Made by a program: the position numbers and the translations under genes. From Thermoguttaceae bacterium (GTDB taxonomy: Bacteria > Planctomycetota > Planctomycetia > Pirellulales > Thermoguttaceae): a stretch of DNA of 55,401 nucleotides. How positions within the stretch are numbered: position 1 is the stretch's first letter; every line of letters starts with the position of its first letter. The notes below the pieces were generated by a model that worked only from the letters and a program-made list of their open reading frames with translations, did not search any database and was not told the DNA's origin. Positions 40,584-48,367 of the stretch are shown here, one piece after another. The stretch spans positions 1 to 55,401 of the forward strand of contig JAGBAA010000089.1 in assembly GCA_017939795.1 (NCBI GenBank). Reading direction: 5' to 3'.

Positions 40584-43508
40584 TTACGGAAGCACGATCG
40601 GCATGTCTTCCTCGATGCGGAGGTCATGGATCTTGCCGTCGGCGGTGCGGACCTTGAGACGAAGGTGCTTGATCACGCCATACTGAACGTCGCCGAACAC
40701 GTCGTTGAACTTGCGGACCGGGACGAGACATTTGCCGTTCATCAGGCCTTTCAGCTCTTTCAGAACGTCTGCGCGCGTCGTGTCGGAACCATACGTCGCT
40801 TCGAGCACTTCGCCCGTGAAGTCCTTTTCCGCGTTCTTCATCAGCTCTTCACGCGCCTTTTTCTCCGCGTCTTCCTTCACCTTCAGCTCAAGCGCGGACG
40901 GTGCGAGCGTCAGCGGACCGGAGACCTTTTCCGAGTCGCCGTCCTGGCGGATGTCGAATCGGTTGATCACCGGCGCGGACTTGATGCGCGGACGGATCGG
41001 CGGGATCGTATTCACGGCCTTCGAGTACGGGTCGTACATCGCGCGCACTTCCTGATCGCCAAGGTACGGACCATTGCAGTCCACCCACGCAATGAGGAGT
41101 TCCGCGTCTTCCTTACTGACTTTCACGCCGTGATGCTGTCCGCTGGTCGCGTTCTGGATCAGCTTGCTCGTGGGACTCCACGCGGTGTACGGCGGGAGAG
41201 TTTTCAGGTTTTCCGGGTCATTCTGATGGTAGCCTTCCACGACGAACACACCGGCGAGGTTGATCGGAACGCCTTTTTCGTTCTTCGGCTTACTTCCGCC
41301 CCAGCCGCAGTCGCCGGAGACGAGCGTCAGGTACGGTTCACAGAACGGAGACTGGTCGCCCGGTCGGGAATGAACGTTGGCCCACCAGCCTTTTTTCGAC
41401 GGACGGCACGTCATGTTCAGTTTCGCATAGGCGGGAGATTCCGGATCCTGATGGCATTTCGCGCAGTTCCGGTCCAGAACGGGCTGGACGAAGCGCATGT
41501 AGCTGATGCTCTCGGTCCCCCACGGAGTCGGAGTCAGATCGACCGGCGGTTTACGGAGTGCCGACCCCATCTGTCCACCGCCCATCAGCTTGTTCGAGCG
41601 CGTGCTCATGTTCGATTCATGGCATCCGAAGCAGCCGCGGTTCTCGCCCGGCATGACGTACGTGAAGGAACGCATCACGTGGATCGCCTGACCGTTTTCG
41701 TCAAGCATCTGGAAGAAAACTGCCTGTCCCGGCGGGATCTTGAAGTTGACCGAGCCGTCCGGTTCGATCGGGACCGTACCGAGGATGCGTTTCACACCGT
41801 CCGCCTGGAAAACGGAAACTGCCGGACCGTCATGCTGGACCGTTTTGTTCCACGTCGTGTAGGTCTTGGGGTCCATCTGAATGACGCGCAGATACTTGCC
41901 CTTTTCGCGCAGGATCGGATCCGCACCTTCAAACACGTTGTTGCTGTACAGAACGCCGTCAGCCGGTTTTTCGCCGGAACCGATCTTCGGCCACTGCACA
42001 AGGTCGGGCTTTTCGACCGGAACGGGACGCGCACGCAGCGGAGACGCATAGTAGGCGTTGAAGTCGCCTTCGTAAACGAGTTCCTTGTTGCCCCAGACAT
42101 CCTGGAAGTAAAGGTTGAAGAACCAGCCGTGGTCGTCCCCATTGTACAGACAGCCGCGGCGGACCCAGTCGCGCCAGACCATCTCATGACGCCCCGTCGC
42201 ATCGCGCGCGGAGACCAGCATGTACTCTTCAGAAAGCGGATACGGCGATTTGTACGCAAAATAGTCGCCCGCTTTATGGTAGTCGTAGCTCGGCGGCGGG
42301 TCATTCGGTCCGCCGCGGTCGACCGGCCAGCTTGCTTCCGCCCAGTTGCACTCACGCGTGATCAGCTCAAGACCGTCCGGGTAGTTCAGACCTTCATCCG
42401 GGTTGATGTAGCCGATCGTACCGTCAAACCACGCATGGTGTCCCACGGCGGTGAAGACGACTTTCTTGCTTCCGGGGATCTGACGCGCTTCCGTCAGCAC
42501 GTCCGGCCAGACGGACTGATTTCCCCAGAACGTCTGCGGATTCGTGCCGTCCGGGTTGATCGTCCAGAGGGACTGCACACGCCAAAGCGCTTTGTCGGTG
42601 TACTCCCAGCGCGTGAAGATGACTCGGCCGTCCTGCATCATGCTGGGCAGGTATTCCGGCTCGCCGTTCGCGGAGATGACGTAAATATTCTTTCCGTCCG
42701 CGTCGCATCGGGCCACGGCGAAGGCGTGCGTCATCGGCATGCATCGGACGTAGGAGTGCTGACGGCTCGTGCAGAAGACGATCTTGCCCTGCGGCGTGTA
42801 GATCGGATCCAAATCGTCGTAGTCGCCAACCGTAAGCTGTTTCAGACCGCTGCCGTCGGCGTTCATTTCAAAGAGATGGAAGGATTTCTCTCCCGGAAGA
42901 CGGTGGGAGAAGAGGATCTTCTTTCCGTCGAACGAAACGTCCGGACGCCAGAACGACCCGCCATTATCCAGCAGTGTGCGTTTGACTTCGCCCGGATTCA
43001 GCCCCACGACGAGGAGTTTTCCGCCGTCGGTCGCCATGAACCCGTTGCGGTGACGCGCTTCGTGCCCCCATTCATCGCACGCATCGCCCGGTTTCCCGCG
43101 CGGGTACGGATTGTCGATGACCACGATCTCATTGAAGTTCAGGAGCGGATTGCGCATCACGATCTCGCGCTTCGCACGGCGGACGGCAAGATAGAATTCC
43201 TTCGCTGTTTCCGGCGTTTCCTGCGTTCCGGAGAATTTCTTCTCCACGTCGGCCAGAGCCGCAAGCTGCGGGGCCAGATCCGGCGCACCGTCGAGCTTCG
43301 CGATACGCGCAGCCGCTTCACGTGCGTAGACGATTTCCTGTTTTGCCTTCTCGAAAGTCGGCTGATTGTCGCACTGGAAGAGATAGTCGGCTTCCAGCTG
43401 CCGGATCCCTTTTTCCGTCGTGGGCTGATACTGCGCGAAAGCCGGAGAGACGAGGCTCACCAGACAGACCGAGATCAGCGCAAGGACGGCGAGAACTGTT
43501 TTTCTCAT
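40584..43508 (-). CDS. HzsA-related secreted di-heme cytochrome c
   Basis: 974 residues with a signal peptide (about 25 residues, ending PAFAQ). Residues 150-450 are a TolB/PD40-like beta-propeller (SFDGKKILFSHR, TPQGKIVFCTSR, MQDGRVIFTRW). Two c-type heme sites follow: CFGCH at 626-630 and CAKCH at 682-686. This architecture is that of proteins annotated as related to the alpha subunit of hydrazine synthase (HzsA), which are widespread in non-anammox planctomycetes. No other Hzs gene is near, so hydrazine synthesis is not implied. A C-terminal Lys/Glu-rich helix and a small beta domain end the protein. It should act in the periplasm as an electron carrier or redox enzyme. Own promoter and terminator. 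Confidence 0.88.
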   Translation of the reverse strand: MRKTVLAVLALISVCLVSLVSPAFAQYQPTTEKGIRQLEADYLFQCDNQPTFEKAKQEIVYAREAAARIAKLDGAPDLAPQLAALADVEKKFSGTQETPETAKEFYLAVRRAKREIVMRNPLLNFNEIVVIDNPYPRGKPGDACDEWGHEARHRNGFMATDGGKLLVVGLNPGEVKRTLLDNGGSFWRPDVSFDGKKILFSHRLPGEKSFHLFEMNADGSGLKQLTVGDYDDLDPIYTPQGKIVFCTSRQHSYVRCMPMTHAFAVARCDADGKNIYVISANGEPEYLPSMMQDGRVIFTRWEYTDKALWRVQSLWTINPDGTNPQTFWGNQSVWPDVLTEARQIPGSKKVVFTAVGHHAWFDGTIGYINPDEGLNYPDGLELITRECNWAEASWPVDRGGPNDPPPSYDYHKAGDYFAYKSPYPLSEEYMLVSARDATGRHEMVWRDWVRRGCLYNGDDHGWFFNLYFQDVWGNKELVYEGDFNAYYASPLRARPVPVEKPDLVQWPKIGSGEKPADGVLYSNNVFEGADPILREKGKYLRVIQMDPKTYTTWNKTVQHDGPAVSVFQADGVKRILGTVPIEPDGSVNFKIPPGQAVFFQMLDENGQAIHVMRSFTYVMPGENRGCFGCHESNMSTRSNKLMGGGQMGSALRKPPVDLTPTPWGTESISYMRFVQPVLDRNCAKCHQDPESPAYAKLNMTCRPSKKGWWANVHSRPGDQSPFCEPYLTLVSGDCGWGGSKPKNEKGVPINLAGVFVVEGYHQNDPENLKTLPPYTAWSPTSKLIQNATSGQHHGVKVSKEDAELLIAWVDCNGPYLGDQEVRAMYDPYSKAVNTIPPIRPRIKSAPVINRFDIRQDGDSEKVSGPLTLAPSALELKVKEDAEKKAREELMKNAEKDFTGEVLEATYGSDTTRADVLKELKGLMNGKCLVPVRKFNDVFGDVQYGVIKHLRLKVRTADGKIHDLRIEEDMPIVLP

Positions 43509-43559
43509 GATTTGATCTCCCTAAACGATAAAACGTAAAATTATTGGACTCTGTTTTTC

Positions 43560-43587
43560 ATTTTACTCCAAAACCGGCACGGTGCAA
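43560..43587 (-). promoter_or_regulatory. Promoter of HzsA-related gene
   Basis: Minus-strand -35 TTGCAC (43582-43587), 16-bp spacer, -10 TAAAAT (43560-43565). Confidence 0.6.
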
Positions 43588-43635
43588 GTACCCCGCCGGA
43601 AAAATTTCACGATTTCAGAATTTTTTCTGAAACGA

Positions 43636-45108
43636 TCACTCATTCGGATCATTTCCGGTTCGCTGGACCTTTTTCTCATCGCGCAGGAACCAATCCTCTC
43701 CATTTTCCGACAGTTTATTGTCTCGAAAGATCCCGCTTGCGCCGTCGATCACCGCGATCCCGGAGGCGGGATTGCTTTCCATGATACAGTCTACCGCCAG
43801 AACGGACGCCCCGGACTCTGCCGTGAGGCCGCTGTTGCCGCATTTTCGGAAAATGCAGCCCCGGAACGTTCCGCGTGCGTTCTCCGAGACCACCGCACCC
43901 ATCTCATTCTGGTCGGTGAAATCGCAGTTTTCGGCCTGGAGCCGCGTACTTTGCTTCGTGATGTAGAGACCACAGGACTGATTCTGGATGAAACGGCAAT
44001 CCCGGATCTTTCCTGTTGCGCCGCCGGAGTGGATCATTCCGAACATTTCCTGATTTTGAAAGAAACAAAAGAGCACCTCGACTTTGGCGTTCTGCATGGC
44101 ATTCAGACCGGCGGTTTTGTTTCTCTCAAATCGGCATTGCGTCAGAGTTGCGGAGGATCTGTCGAGCAGTTTCACGCCGACGCCGCACTCCGTGAACCGC
44201 GAATCAAAGATCTTCACGTTCGACTCTTTTCCGGAGAGGGCTGTGCCGGACGAACACCGCTGGAAATCGCAGTTTCGGATCTCCGCTTCCCCCGAATCAC
44301 GCAGGATCAGACCTTCCGTCGTACTGTCGGAGAAGAGGCAGCCTTTTAAAATGCTCCGGCTTCCCTCACTGATCTGCAGGTCGATCAGCGTATTGCTCCA
44401 GAACGTACAGGCGTTGAACTCTCCCTGGATCCCGCCTTTCAGAACGATGCCGATCCGCGATTTCTCAATGATGGTCTCATCGAAATTCAGCCGAATATCC
44501 TCACCGTGCGCCAGAACGCAGCATCCGTCTGAGGAGCCAAGGACACATTTCTCGAAAAAAGTGCGTTCCGCCGTCACTCGGACTGCCGCGCTGCGGGCAT
44601 TGAACAGAAGGCGCGACTTTTTTTCCTTTTTGCTTTCCGGTTCTGGGGGGATCGTACGGACTCCGCCTTCGTTTCGGATCGAAAGATTCTGCACGCGCAC
44701 GATACCGGACTTTACATAAAGAACGTTCCTTTCTCTTCCCGCAAGCAGCACATCTTCCGGTTTCTCTCCCAGTCCGCGAATCGTCAGATTTTTCCCGATC
44801 GTCAGCGGCTCCTCCACCTCATGGATCCCGGCACGGATCTCGATCGTTCCGCCTTCCGCCGCCATCGCGTACGCCTCTGCGAGCGTCCGGGCATCATCCG
44901 GCACCGTGATGGTCCGAAGTTCCGGTTTCCGTTCCGATTTCGGAAGCTCCGTTTTCCGCGTCTCCGTTTTCCGGGTCTCCGTTTTCGCGCCAGCCTTCGG
45001 CACTTCGCCGACCTGGGCAAAGAGTCGTCCCGTACCAACGCCAGCGTTCAGACTAACTGCCAGTAAAAGCAGCAAACACATCATTCCGCAATCAAGCTGA
45101 TTTTTCAT
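43636..45108 (-). CDS. Exported right-handed beta-helix protein
   Basis: 490 residues. A signal peptide (about 30 residues, ending GRLFAQ) is followed by a low-complexity linker with repeated ETRKT units, then the DUF1565-like opening ITVPDDARTLAEAYAMAAEGGTIEI and a long parallel beta-helix of roughly 22-residue coils (patterns such as IRNCDFQRCSSG, IRDCRFIQNQSCGLYI, FRGCIFRKCGNSGLTAESG). Such folds occur in pectate-lyase-like enzymes, but I see no lyase active-site Arg/Lys pattern, so it may only bind or shape a surface. The ATG at 45108 follows GGGAGAG; the frame to 45162 is longer but includes the leader. The promoter is at 45174-45202. Confidence 0.82.
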   Translation of the reverse strand: MKNQLDCGMMCLLLLLAVSLNAGVGTGRLFAQVGEVPKAGAKTETRKTETRKTELPKSERKPELRTITVPDDARTLAEAYAMAAEGGTIEIRAGIHEVEEPLTIGKNLTIRGLGEKPEDVLLAGRERNVLYVKSGIVRVQNLSIRNEGGVRTIPPEPESKKEKKSRLLFNARSAAVRVTAERTFFEKCVLGSSDGCCVLAHGEDIRLNFDETIIEKSRIGIVLKGGIQGEFNACTFWSNTLIDLQISEGSRSILKGCLFSDSTTEGLILRDSGEAEIRNCDFQRCSSGTALSGKESNVKIFDSRFTECGVGVKLLDRSSATLTQCRFERNKTAGLNAMQNAKVEVLFCFFQNQEMFGMIHSGGATGKIRDCRFIQNQSCGLYITKQSTRLQAENCDFTDQNEMGAVVSENARGTFRGCIFRKCGNSGLTAESGASVLAVDCIMESNPASGIAVIDGASGIFRDNKLSENGEDWFLRDEKKVQRTGNDPNE

Positions 45109-45173
45109 CGCAGGTCTCTCCCATATTTCAGACTTAAACAGAAAATTTACACGATGCACCATTCTGAATATCC

Positions 45174-45202
45174 AGTTTACCCCATCCTGTTCCGCATGTC
45201 AA
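45174..45202 (-). promoter_or_regulatory. Promoter of beta-helix gene
   Basis: Minus-strand -35 TTGACA (45197-45202), 17-bp spacer, -10 TAAACT (45174-45179). The -35 is the edge of hairpin copy B. Confidence 0.75.
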
Positions 45203-45238
45203 GCGGGGACTGAAAAAAATATGATCTTCCCCGCTTGA
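45199..45238. repeat. Hairpin repeat copy B, -35 boxes at both ends
   Basis: Arms TCAAGCGGGGA (45199-45209) and TCCCCGCTTGA (45228-45238). Its reverse complement aligns with copy A at 31568: same arms and a loop with AAGA then TTTTTTTCAG. Both ends supply the -35 of an outward promoter. Confidence 0.75.
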
Positions 45239-45263
45239 ACGATTCCCGATCCTGTGCGATACT
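45235..45263 (+). promoter_or_regulatory. Outward plus-strand promoter from hairpin copy B
   Basis: -35 TTGAAC (45235-45240), 17-bp spacer, -10 GATACT (45258-45263). It would transcribe toward the 3' end of tyrA, giving antisense RNA or a remnant transcript. Confidence 0.5.
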
Positions 45264-45444
45264 TAAAAATGTGCGGACGTACTGCCCATTACATGAATTC
45301 AGGTCGTTTAACGTGAAGATCTCAATGACTCCCGAAAATCAGGACAGAACGAACGGCAATATGGTGCGAAAAGAAAACCATTTGGCGCAAATTTCACAAA
45401 AAACAGAACTTCTTTTTTTCGCATGGAGGCGCAAAGGTTCCGCA

Positions 45445-45488
45445 AAGGACACAGAGAGGATCTTCGGGAAAATTCTCTTTGCGTCCTT
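45445..45488. other. Stem-loop between tyrA stop and the spacer
   Basis: AAGGACACAGAGAG (45445-45458) pairs with CTCTTTGCGTCCTT (45475-45488) with two imperfect positions. It lacks a T run. Sequence of the type GCAAAGGACnCAGAG recurs as an intergenic word in many environmental genomes. Confidence 0.45.
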
Positions 45489-45503
45489 CCGGATAAGCCT
45501 CGC

Positions 45504-46340
45504 TTACGGCTGCGTGAGTACCGAGCGATTCGCTTTTGCGTCTTTCAGAAACGTCTCAAGTGCCTCTGTTTCGCCGTTTTTCAGGAATTCGCGGACCTGC
45601 TCAAGCTGCTCGGTGAACGTTTCCAGCGCAGCAAGTACATTCTGCCGATTATCCGTCAGAATATCGCGCCAAATGTCCGGACTTCCCGCCGCCAGCCGCG
45701 TCATGGAGAGGTAGCCGGTCCCCGAGAACGGATAGAGGGACGGATCCGTTGATGCAGAAAGCAGGCAGGAGATCAGGTGCGGCAAATGGCTCGTTCGGGC
45801 CAGAACGGCATCGTGTTCCAGCGGAGGCATGAAGACGACGTTTGCGCCCGCGTTTCGCCACATCTGCGCGATCTTTTCGTATGCGTCCTCAGGTTTCGGA
45901 TTCGTCAGGACGGTCGTCTTGCCGACGAAGAGATTTTCGTCTGCCGCAGCGGCTCCGGAAGTCTCTTTTCCCGCGATCGGATGCCCTCCGATGAAAACAC
46001 AGCCGAACTTCTCGCAGAGTTCATGGAAATCGTCAAAGATCGAGGCTTTCGTACTCCCAACGTCCGTGAATATCGTGCCGGGCTGAACGTGCGGGAGGGC
46101 AGCGCGAATGGTCTGTGCGATCGTCTCGACCGGCGTGCAGACCACGACGATCTCTGCGTCCCGGACGGCAGCTTCGACCGTACCGGCGATCTGGGTGATG
46201 CACTGCATTTCAAGTGCCGTTTCCAGATTGCTCCGTCTGCGTCCAAAACCGGAAATGGAATCGACCGCTCCGCGCGAGAGGAGGGCTTTTCCCAGGGATG
46301 CGCCGATGAGTCCGACGCCGAGAATTGCGATTTTTTTCAT
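45504..46340 (-). CDS. tyrA: Prephenate dehydrogenase
   Basis: 278 residues. The Rossmann motif GVGLIGASLG (8-17) is at the N-terminus, followed by VVCTPVE, the TDVGSTK segment and GGHPIAGKETSGAAAA, which bind NAD and prephenate. The helical dimerisation domain ends the protein. It oxidatively decarboxylates prephenate (or arogenate) to the tyrosine precursor. No chorismate mutase or ACT domain is fused, so this is the monofunctional form. The ATG at 46340 begins MKKIAILGVG; the frame to 46427 is only an extension into the upstream gene. It follows glnS by 60 bp with a terminator-like hairpin between. Confidence 0.93.
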   Translation of the reverse strand: MKKIAILGVGLIGASLGKALLSRGAVDSISGFGRRRSNLETALEMQCITQIAGTVEAAVRDAEIVVVCTPVETIAQTIRAALPHVQPGTIFTDVGSTKASIFDDFHELCEKFGCVFIGGHPIAGKETSGAAAADENLFVGKTTVLTNPKPEDAYEKIAQMWRNAGANVVFMPPLEHDAVLARTSHLPHLISCLLSASTDPSLYPFSGTGYLSMTRLAAGSPDIWRDILTDNRQNVLAALETFTEQLEQVREFLKNGETEALETFLKDAKANRSVLTQP

Positions 46341-46359
46341 GTTCGTTCCGTAGAAAAAC

Positions 46360-46388
46360 GGGGTTTCCGGCCGTTTTCCGAAAACCCC
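46360..46388 (-). terminator. Terminator-like hairpin between glnS and tyrA
   Basis: GGGGTTTCCGG (46360-46370) pairs with CCGAAAACCCC (46378-46388) with one mismatch, and on the minus strand it is followed by GTTTTTC. Partial readthrough may still feed tyrA, as I see no separate promoter. Confidence 0.65.
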
Positions 46389-46399
46389 ATAAAAGTAAC

Positions 46400-48073
46400 T
46401 CAGTTCTTTTTCTGCTCTTTGGCCCACGTGTCCTTCAGCGTGACCGTGCTGTTGAAGACGAGCTTTTCGGGGGCGGAGTCTTTATCGCAGCAGAAGTACC
46501 CGAGACGCTCGAACTGGCACCGGAAACCCGGTTCTGCATCCGCGAGCGATGGTTCCGCCTTGCAGCCGGTCAGCGTAACTTCGGAACCCGGATTGAAGTC
46601 CGTGACGCCCGTTTCCGGATCCTTCACGAGAAGCGGTTCCGGGAAGAGGCGGACTTCCGTTTCCACCGCATGAGAGGCCGAGACCCAGTGAATGGTCCCC
46701 TTGACCTTGCGTCCGTCAGGAGCCTGACCGCCGCGCGTTTCGGGATCGTACGTGCATTTCAGTTCCACGACGTTTCCGTCGGCATCCTTCACGACTTCCT
46801 CACACTTGATGAAATACCCCCAGCGCAGACGCACTTCCTTGCCCGGTGCGAGACGGAAGTACTTCTTCGGCGGCTCTTCCATGAAGTCGTCCTGTTCGAT
46901 GAACAGTTCGCCGGTGAATGGGATCTGGCGTGTGCCGTCTTCCGGGCGTTCCGGATTGTTCACGGCATCAAGGTAGTCCACTTTGCCCGGTTCCCAGTTC
47001 GTGATGGTGACTTTCAGGGGACGCAGGACCGCCATGACGCGCGGAGCGACGGCGTTGAGGTGTTCGCGGACATGGAATTCCAGCAGGCCCATGTCGACGC
47101 AGGAGTCCACTTTGCTCACGCCGATGGTCTTACAGAACTTCCGGATCGCTTCCGGTGTGTACCCGCGGCGGCGGATCCCGCAGATGGTCGGCATTCTCGG
47201 ATCGTCCCACCCGCGGACCACGCCCGTATTCACGAGCTTCAAAAGCAGACGCTTGCTCATGACCGTGCCGCTGAGGTTCAGCCGGGCAAATTCGATCTGG
47301 CGCGGATTGTAGATGCCGAGGTTCTGGCAGAACCAGTTGTAGAGCGGACGGTGATTTTCAAACTCCAGCGTACAGATGGAGTGCGTGATGTGCTCGATCG
47401 AGTCGCTCTGACCGTGCGTGAAGTCGTACATCGGGTAAATGCACCATTTGTCGCCCGTGCGGTGGTGCGTGGCGCGCAGAATGCGGTACATGACCGGGTC
47501 GCGCATATTCAGGTTGGGACTCGCCATGTCGATCTTGGCGCGGAGCGTTTTGGAGCCGTCCGGAAACTCGCCGTTCTTCATGCGGGTGAAGAGGTCAAGG
47601 TTCTCTTCCACACTGCGGTTCCGGTAGGGACTTTCCGTACCGGGTTTCGTCAGATCCCCGCGCGTCTGGCTGATCTCTTCGCCCGTCAGATCGCAGACGT
47701 ACGCCTTCCCGTCCCTGATGAGCTGGACCGCCCAGTCGTAGAGCTGATCGAAATAGTCGGACGCAAAGAACTTTTTGTCCCACTGGAAACCGAGCCACTG
47801 AATGTCTTCCTGGATCGATTCGACGTACTCGTCTTCCTCTTTCGATGGGTTGGTATCATCGAAACGAAGATTGCATTTTCCGCCGTATTCCTGCGCGATG
47901 CCGAAGTTCAGACAGATCGACTTTGCGTGTCCAATGTGCAGATAGCCGTTCGGTTCCGGGGGAAAACGGGTCTGGATCTCGGTATGCTTCCCGGACGCGA
48001 GATCCTCTTCAACGATCTTTCGGATGAAGTCTTTGGAACCTCCGTTTTCATTGCGAACTTCTGCTTCTGCCAT
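46400..48073 (-). CDS. glnS: Glutaminyl-tRNA synthetase
   Basis: 557 residues, full length for bacterial GlnRS. The class I signatures are [10 protein letters not shown] (HIGH at 46-49) and VMSKR as the KMSKS variant, with [26 protein letters not shown] and the two C-terminal anticodon-binding beta-barrels intact. GlnRS charges tRNA-Gln directly; its presence means this organism need not depend only on the GatCAB amidation route. The start [11 protein letters not shown] follows GCAGGAG. It is the first gene of a glnS-tyrA pair on the minus strand. Confidence 0.97.
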   Translation of the reverse strand: MAEAEVRNENGGSKDFIRKIVEEDLASGKHTEIQTRFPPEPNGYLHIGHAKSICLNFGIAQEYGGKCNLRFDDTNPSKEEDEYVESIQEDIQWLGFQWDKKFFASDYFDQLYDWAVQLIRDGKAYVCDLTGEEISQTRGDLTKPGTESPYRNRSVEENLDLFTRMKNGEFPDGSKTLRAKIDMASPNLNMRDPVMYRILRATHHRTGDKWCIYPMYDFTHGQSDSIEHITHSICTLEFENHRPLYNWFCQNLGIYNPRQIEFARLNLSGTVMSKRLLLKLVNTGVVRGWDDPRMPTICGIRRRGYTPEAIRKFCKTIGVSKVDSCVDMGLLEFHVREHLNAVAPRVMAVLRPLKVTITNWEPGKVDYLDAVNNPERPEDGTRQIPFTGELFIEQDDFMEEPPKKYFRLAPGKEVRLRWGYFIKCEEVVKDADGNVVELKCTYDPETRGGQAPDGRKVKGTIHWVSASHAVETEVRLFPEPLLVKDPETGVTDFNPGSEVTLTGCKAEPSLADAEPGFRCQFERLGYFCCDKDSAPEKLVFNSTVTLKDTWAKEQKKN

Positions 48074-48283
48074 TTTTTCGCTCCTGCGTAAAACTGAAAT
48101 GAGTCATGAAAATCAGGTAAATTTCCCCTCATTTTAACCGAAAGAAAAAATAAAAAAAGGGGGAGAGAAAACAAAAAGAGAAAAAAGCCTGCATATTCTG
48201 AAAGATTTTGCCCGCTGCCTCAAAACAAAGAAAGCTCAAGGGCCGCTTTCTCTAAAATCGTCGCCCGAAGTATGAGATTCGGG

Positions 48284-48312
48284 TTGACAGTTTTTCATTT
48301 CTGAGATATCAT
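48284..48312 (+). promoter_or_regulatory. Promoter of DUF262 gene
   Basis: -35 TTGACA (48284-48289), 17-bp spacer, -10 TATCAT (48307-48312). The most upstream in-frame ATG (48311) lies inside this -10 box, which argues for the start at 48368. Confidence 0.75.
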
Positions 48313-48367
48313 GGATCCTGACATTATTTCAATACGAAATACGGCAAAAAAGAAGGAGAAAAACACG

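Larger units (their letters stand above)
45109..45503. other. Intergenic region with divergent promoters and a hairpin repeat
   Basis: This 395-bp spacer holds the beta-helix gene promoter (minus), a hairpin repeat at 45199-45238, and a plus-strand promoter at 45235-45263 that leads to no evident gene. The only ATG at its start, 45269, opens a 15-codon frame beginning MCGRTAHY. A second imperfect stem-loop (45445-45488) lies before the tyrA stop. Confidence 0.55.

Noticed and set aside
40584..43508. Hydrazine synthase and an anammox lifestyle
   Set aside because: Only the HzsA-related protein is present, with no HzsB/HzsC or hydrazine dehydrogenase nearby, and such homologues are common in planctomycetes that do not perform anammox.
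40626..43538. Open frame of 970 codons on the plus strand opposite the cytochrome gene
   Set aside because: It is fully antisense to a gene with clear signal peptide and heme motifs. Its translation is rich in Arg, His and Val without domains. Codon bias in this genome leaves long antisense frames open; the same holds at 51-1082, 2803-4374, 10676-12205 and 46325-48091.
45235..45714. A 159-codon plus-strand frame running into tyrA
   Set aside because: It is antisense to conserved tyrA over its second half, and its first codon lies within a promoter -35 box.
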